From: Bacteroidota bacterium
GTDB lineage: Bacteria; Bacteroidota; Bacteroidia; J057
Direction of reading: 5' to 3'
Length of the DNA: 9,917 nucleotides
NCBI GenBank assembly: GCA_004292985.1
Contig: RDXT01000864.1
Coordinates: 1-9,917, forward strand
This document shows positions 6,473 through 9,917 of the stretch, piece after piece (the first letter of the stretch is position 1; the number at the start of each line of letters is the position of its first letter). The position numbers were made by a program, and so were the translations under genes. Below the pieces are notes generated by a model, which ran no database searches, was not told where the DNA came from, and saw nothing but the letters and a program-made list of their open reading frames with translations.

Positions 6473-6964
6473 ATGCAAAATTTCCAGCCTGGATCTGCCG
6501 ACCCTTCACATTGGCTGCCGACACAGAACATCCTCCACAAGGCGCTGATTCTGGGTGTGGCCCTGTTTTATGGCGCTGCCTGGTTTATCAACAGCCGGGG
6601 CGGGGCATTTATCCCCGGTGAGGAGACGATGGCTGTATTGTGGCCGGTGTTTCTGGCCATAGCGGCCATTTGCCTGCTGGTGTCATATTATCTCGGAAGG
6701 ACATTAACCGCGCAGATTCCGGCAGATATTCCCCTGATGGATCGCCTGACACGCTTCCGCAGCGTAAAACTCATGCAGTGGGCACTCCTCGACGCTCCCG
6801 CCCTGATGATGGGGATAGGATTTCTACTTACCGGAAATACCCGCTTTCTGATGCTGGGCGGGGCGATTTTGCTGTATTTTCTCAACGATCACCCCACAGC
6901 AGACAAAACCGCCCAGGCCCTCGATCTGGATGAAGATGATCAGCGGCAGTTGGAAGGGGAGTGA
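6473..6964 (+). CDS. Conserved-looking four-helix inner-membrane protein, function unknown
   Basis: The product has 163 residues and no signal peptide. A short polar N-terminus (MQNFQPGSADPSHWLP) precedes four likely membrane helices at about residues 22-39, 54-73, 101-119 and 123-137. A basic loop (RLTRFRSVKL, about 91-100) lies between helices 2 and 3. Helix 3 starts WALLDAPALMMGIGFLLTGN, and the tail after NDHPTADKTAQALDLDEDDQ is acidic. The pattern 'W-A-L-L-(E/D)-x-P-A ... L-L-T-G-N ... P-T ... L-D-L' recalls uncharacterised membrane proteins I associate with Bacteroidota; no function is known to me. The ATG at 6473 follows a perfect -7 box at a suitable distance. It diverges from lptC, with 72 bases between it and the furthest plausible lptC start at 6400. 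Nothing in the sequence links it to LPS export beyond position. Confidence 0.8.
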   Translation: MQNFQPGSADPSHWLPTQNILHKALILGVALFYGAAWFINSRGGAFIPGEETMAVLWPVFLAIAAICLLVSYYLGRTLTAQIPADIPLMDRLTRFRSVKLMQWALLDAPALMMGIGFLLTGNTRFLMLGGAILLYFLNDHPTADKTAQALDLDEDDQRQLEGE

Positions 6965-7001
6965 TTTTTTTGCAGGAAAAGGGCCGGAAGTATCAAGCGT
7001 G

Positions 7002-7079
7002 TAGGTTGACTTATTAAACGTGCAGTGGGTATAGGGTTTTTGTCATAACTTGATCCTGTAAGCCTTAATGTCCAACCTA
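7002..7079 (+). repeat. Short inverted repeat flanking the leader of the T9SS cargo gene
   Basis: TAGGTTG at 7002-7008 is the exact inverted match of CAACCTA at 7073-7079, which ends on the first base of the start codon. Two further pairs are possible past a bulged C. The arms are 64 bases apart, so pairing could cover the start in the mRNA, but seven bases can also match by chance. The gap 6965-7078 otherwise holds a run of seven T just after the upstream stop and a TTTG (7039-7042) without a good -7 box at the right distance. Confidence 0.25.
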
Positions 7080-9917
7080 TGCACTCACAGCTATACTTCA
7101 TTGTGCGCTCTTTTCGCAGCGCCGCTTTCTTTTCTGCGATTCTCCTGTTTTTCAGCCTGTCTTCGTATGCCCAGCCGGAGACCGTGGCTACTTTTGGCCA
7201 ATACACAGGAGGGATTTATGGACAAAAAGCGTTCGGGGATAAAGTGATGATCTTTTGGGGGGTATCCGGCTCTTCGGGAAGCATCTGGCAACTCGATACC
7301 CGTGACAACTCACTTAGTCTGCTTGCCGATACTGCTTATGCTATTCATAGCCCGCTTTTTAATCAGGAGGGGGCTTTTTATATAGCAAGCGATCGTTCCG
7401 GGAGGACCTGGATCTGTTTTACGCATAAAGAGGGTGAAACCACCCGTAGCCCAGTCGTTGGCAATGTTTCACAATACTCAAGTAATGCAAAAATTTGTGC
7501 AGAGAGATATTATGTCGTGTCTTCCAATGAACAGAGAGAAAATACGGTATGGGAAAGTGATGGAAGCACAGCGGGAACACGAGCTATCTTTCGCACATCA
7601 CGACCCATTGATGATCTCCATACGCTTGGTAATCAATTAATTATTTCTCTTTGGGGCCGGGAGGTAAATGACTGGTACCGTTATTCCTATGGCGATACGG
7701 CTGCTGTGCTGTGTACCTCTGTTGTCAGGAATAACTATATAGCCGGGGAAGATGGTACATATCTGTATATAAATATCCCTGATTCACAGGGAGCCTCTTT
7801 GTGGAGATCCAACCTCCTGATGCCGGAACCCGAGCTTTTTTTGCCGGGAGTATCCGCAGATAAGATCCGTTTTGAGGGTCAGCGCTTCAGAATTAAGCAG
7901 GCGATCTGGGCTAGTTGGCAATTTGTCTATGGGGATATGAGCAATCCATCAGCCCTCGATACGATTCCTTTTGTCCGCTCGCTGGCCTCTGCCACAGCTT
8001 CGGTTTTGTGGGAGCTCGGCCAGGATATGCTGCTGATCGGTTCGGTAGAAACGGGTATGGAACTGGGTAAAATTACAGCAGAAGACAGCATTGCCCTGTT
8101 ACGCGATTTTGTCAGAGGCTCTCAAAACTCAGTTCGTTGCAATTCTTATGAATATGACTGCCTCTATGACTATACCTGTGTTTCGGAAACAGGTGAGATA
8201 TACACCCTGCTGACCAATGGCAACGATCCGTATTTCTATATGTATAAGGTGGATGATACCTCTTATACCTCTTTGTTTAAGGTAGAAAACCCGGAGCAGA
8301 TTTCAAACCTGTTTTCGGCAGGTGAGAATATCTACTGGGTGGAGTACGGGGTCAAAGGGGGGTATCTCAGGACATTTTCTCCGGGTGCTGTCCGTGAGGT
8401 GCAACCGGAACTTCCGCCCGAACCTTCGCTGAGCTGGTTCCGGCAAGTGGCTGTTTCTCCGGACTACTGGTATATAATCAGCAGCAGCAGTGGCTTCTCT
8501 TACCAGTATCCTTCAGGGGTCCGGATCGGCAGCGACGGGAACATATTTGCTGGACTTACGGACAGAAATTATGCAGCATGGGGCCTCGCGTATGCAAGCG
8601 GAGACAGCCAGATTTTCCAATCGCGTGCCGCAGAGGTATTCGTAAAATTTGATCCTTATGGAAACCTGAAATGGATAAACGCAGTAGGTAATGCAGGGTT
8701 TACAGATTACCCTGCGCGTTTTGCACTGGATCACCACCAGGATATAGTAGTCTGGGGGTCTTACTTCAGTAAAGCCCGCTTTGACAACGACAGCCTCCTT
8801 ACCCAACGGGCTGGGTACTATGTGGCTAAACTCGACGGGCAGACTGGCGCAGTCTTGTGGAGCAAAGGCCTGGCAGAAACCTATTATTCCAATACGGTTG
8901 ACGTGGAGGGGATTACTACAGATGAAGAGGGCCGGATTTATATCGCGTTTAACTACAGGGATTTCCGGATACAAATAGGGCATCTCACCCTCACAAGCCA
9001 GGGCAGTCCCGTAAATGCCATCGCCTGTCTGGCACCGGACGGCACCCTGCTCTGGGCCAAAAATATCCAGACTCCCTGGACGGACGTCTATGGACGCACG
9101 CATGTATTTCAGTACAATCCGGGCAATCAAACCCTCATGGCCGTCCAGAGCCAGGGGTATTACAATACGTGGAGCAGTTGCGAATTCCGCGAATGGAAGT
9201 ATTACCTGCAAACCCTCGATCGCTCCGGCAACCTGCTCGATGCCTATGAAATAAGCAGCGATGACATAGGCAGCATTACCGCAGGCGATTTCAGCGAATC
9301 GGGCAGATTTATTGGCGCAGGGTACTATCGGGGAAGAATGGACCTGGGTAAATTTGCCTTTGATTCTCCGCAGGCCAGAGAATGCAGCAGCGATGCGGGC
9401 TTTACCTTTGCCTATGACCCCGAACTGCGTGAAATAAGGGCTGCATCTACTACGATCCTGGCCGGAGAGACTTTTTATCCTACGGACATGAAGGTGTACC
9501 AGGGCCATGTCTATTACCTCGGCACGGTGGAGAGGCGCCTCGTTCTGCTTAAATATACCGAAGACGGGTATCTTGTTGGCTACAAAAAGCTTAACCAGCG
9601 GGCCAATGTATTTGATTTTGAGTATTATAACTATTTCGATGTACGCGATGGCTATATCGTACTCAGCGGTACAAACTACCGCTACGATGCAGCCACAGGG
9701 GTAAATCCCCTCATTACCCACTGCAATTCGCTCTCCGTACTCAAAATCGAAGACAAGGACTGGGTGCGCGAAGGAGACTGGCTACTGGCACAGTCGCCCG
9801 ATCTGGAAGCCTATGGCGAGTCGCTGGTAGTCTATCCCAACCCCTTCCGGGGCAGGCAGGTCAGGGTAGTGTTTGGAGAAAATGCACAGCAATTTACCCG
9901 CTACGAGCTGTTTACCC
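7079..9917 (+). CDS. Large secreted beta-propeller-type protein with T9SS sorting domain (runs off right edge)
   Basis: One frame stays open from the ATG at 7079 to the window edge, 946 codons. The ATG is the first after an in-frame stop at 7046-7048 and begins a signal peptide: a basic start (VRSFRS), a hydrophobic core and likely cleavage after SSYAQ near residue 32. Residues about 33-260 look like propeller blades and include VWESDGSTAGTRAI (157-169), an ELWxxDGTxxGT-type repeat motif. The middle is rich in Tyr and Trp without a family I can name. From about residue 525 come blade-like units: DPYGNLKWINAVG, YYVAKLDGQTGAVLWSK, ITTDEEGRIYIAF and APDGTLLWAKNI. At residues 917-946, VVYPNPFRGRQVRVVF followed by YELFT is the start of a type A-like Por secretion sorting domain, implying export by the type IX system and surface attachment or release. 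The partner or substrate cannot be told. The frame is undamaged, and base composition rises clearly from the first half to the second. Confidence 0.87.
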   Translation, partial: MHSQLYFIVRSFRSAAFFSAILLFFSLSSYAQPETVATFGQYTGGIYGQKAFGDKVMIFWGVSGSSGSIWQLDTRDNSLSLLADTAYAIHSPLFNQEGAFYIASDRSGRTWICFTHKEGETTRSPVVGNVSQYSSNAKICAERYYVVSSNEQRENTVWESDGSTAGTRAIFRTSRPIDDLHTLGNQLIISLWGREVNDWYRYSYGDTAAVLCTSVVRNNYIAGEDGTYLYINIPDSQGASLWRSNLLMPEPELFLPGVSADKIRFEGQRFRIKQAIWASWQFVYGDMSNPSALDTIPFVRSLASATASVLWELGQDMLLIGSVETGMELGKITAEDSIALLRDFVRGSQNSVRCNSYEYDCLYDYTCVSETGEIYTLLTNGNDPYFYMYKVDDTSYTSLFKVENPEQISNLFSAGENIYWVEYGVKGGYLRTFSPGAVREVQPELPPEPSLSWFRQVAVSPDYWYIISSSSGFSYQYPSGVRIGSDGNIFAGLTDRNYAAWGLAYASGDSQIFQSRAAEVFVKFDPYGNLKWINAVGNAGFTDYPARFALDHHQDIVVWGSYFSKARFDNDSLLTQRAGYYVAKLDGQTGAVLWSKGLAETYYSNTVDVEGITTDEEGRIYIAFNYRDFRIQIGHLTLTSQGSPVNAIACLAPDGTLLWAKNIQTPWTDVYGRTHVFQYNPGNQTLMAVQSQGYYNTWSSCEFREWKYYLQTLDRSGNLLDAYEISSDDIGSITAGDFSESGRFIGAGYYRGRMDLGKFAFDSPQARECSSDAGFTFAYDPELREIRAASTTILAGETFYPTDMKVYQGHVYYLGTVERRLVLLKYTEDGYLVGYKKLNQRANVFDFEYYNYFDVRDGYIVLSGTNYRYDAATGVNPLITHCNSLSVLKIEDKDWVREGDWLLAQSPDLEAYGESLVVYPNPFRGRQVRVVFGENAQQFTRYELFT

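Noticed and set aside
6965..6971. Run of seven T after the stop of the four-helix membrane protein gene, as an intrinsic terminator
   Set aside because: No stable stem precedes the run on the plus strand, so a terminator cannot be supported.
8513..9721. Minus-strand open frame of 402 codons
   Set aside because: It lies wholly antisense to the large secreted-protein gene, which has a signal peptide, repeat motifs and a sorting domain in its own frame. The antisense product shows no domain, signal or promoter and looks like a by-product of codon bias.

Overview
The window looks like an ordinary chromosomal stretch of a Bacteroidota bacterium with close to even base composition. This rests on three things. 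The last gene ends in what looks like a type IX secretion sorting domain. The promoter-like sites fit the Bacteroidota TTTG / TAnnTTTG pattern rather than the E. coli one, with no strong Shine-Dalgarno sites seen at the starts examined. The DnaG is of a zinc-ligand-free type I associate with this phylum. Placement near Saprospiria or Cytophagia is only a guess.

Layout. Positions 1-866 (minus) hold the N-terminal two thirds or so of DNA primase DnaG, cut by the left edge. Divergent from it, 947-2263 (plus) encodes an exported protein with an uncharacterised N-terminal region, a carboxypeptidase-regulatory-like domain and an OmpA-like C-terminus. It meets a minus-strand block head to head at a hairpin (2245-2277) that encloses its stop codon. 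The minus-strand block, read from 6358 down to 2302, is lptC (lipoprotein-type LPS export factor), a CNNM/CBS/CorC membrane protein overlapping lptC by one base, and a PpiD-type membrane-anchored parvulin isomerase with its own promoter. Divergent from lptC, 6473-6964 (plus) encodes a four-helix membrane protein of unknown function. From 7079 to the right edge one uninterrupted plus-strand frame encodes a large secreted beta-propeller-type protein with a C-terminal type A-like T9SS sorting signal; it is truncated by the window.

Together the middle of the window is an envelope-biogenesis neighbourhood: LPS transport (LptC), a transporter-like CNNM protein, a periplasmic folding factor (PpiD-like) and an OmpA-like envelope protein. 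It is flanked by a replication gene on one side and a secreted T9SS cargo on the other.

I saw no RNA genes, insertion sequences, CRISPR arrays, phage genes or defence systems, and no gene-free stretch above 300 bases; the longest gap is 114 bases (6965-7078). I did not find a convincing undescribed system. The most worthwhile leads are the zinc-ligand-free primase, the unknown N-terminal domain of the OmpA-like protein, the tight lptC-CNNM coupling, and the mosaic structure and composition shift of the T9SS cargo.
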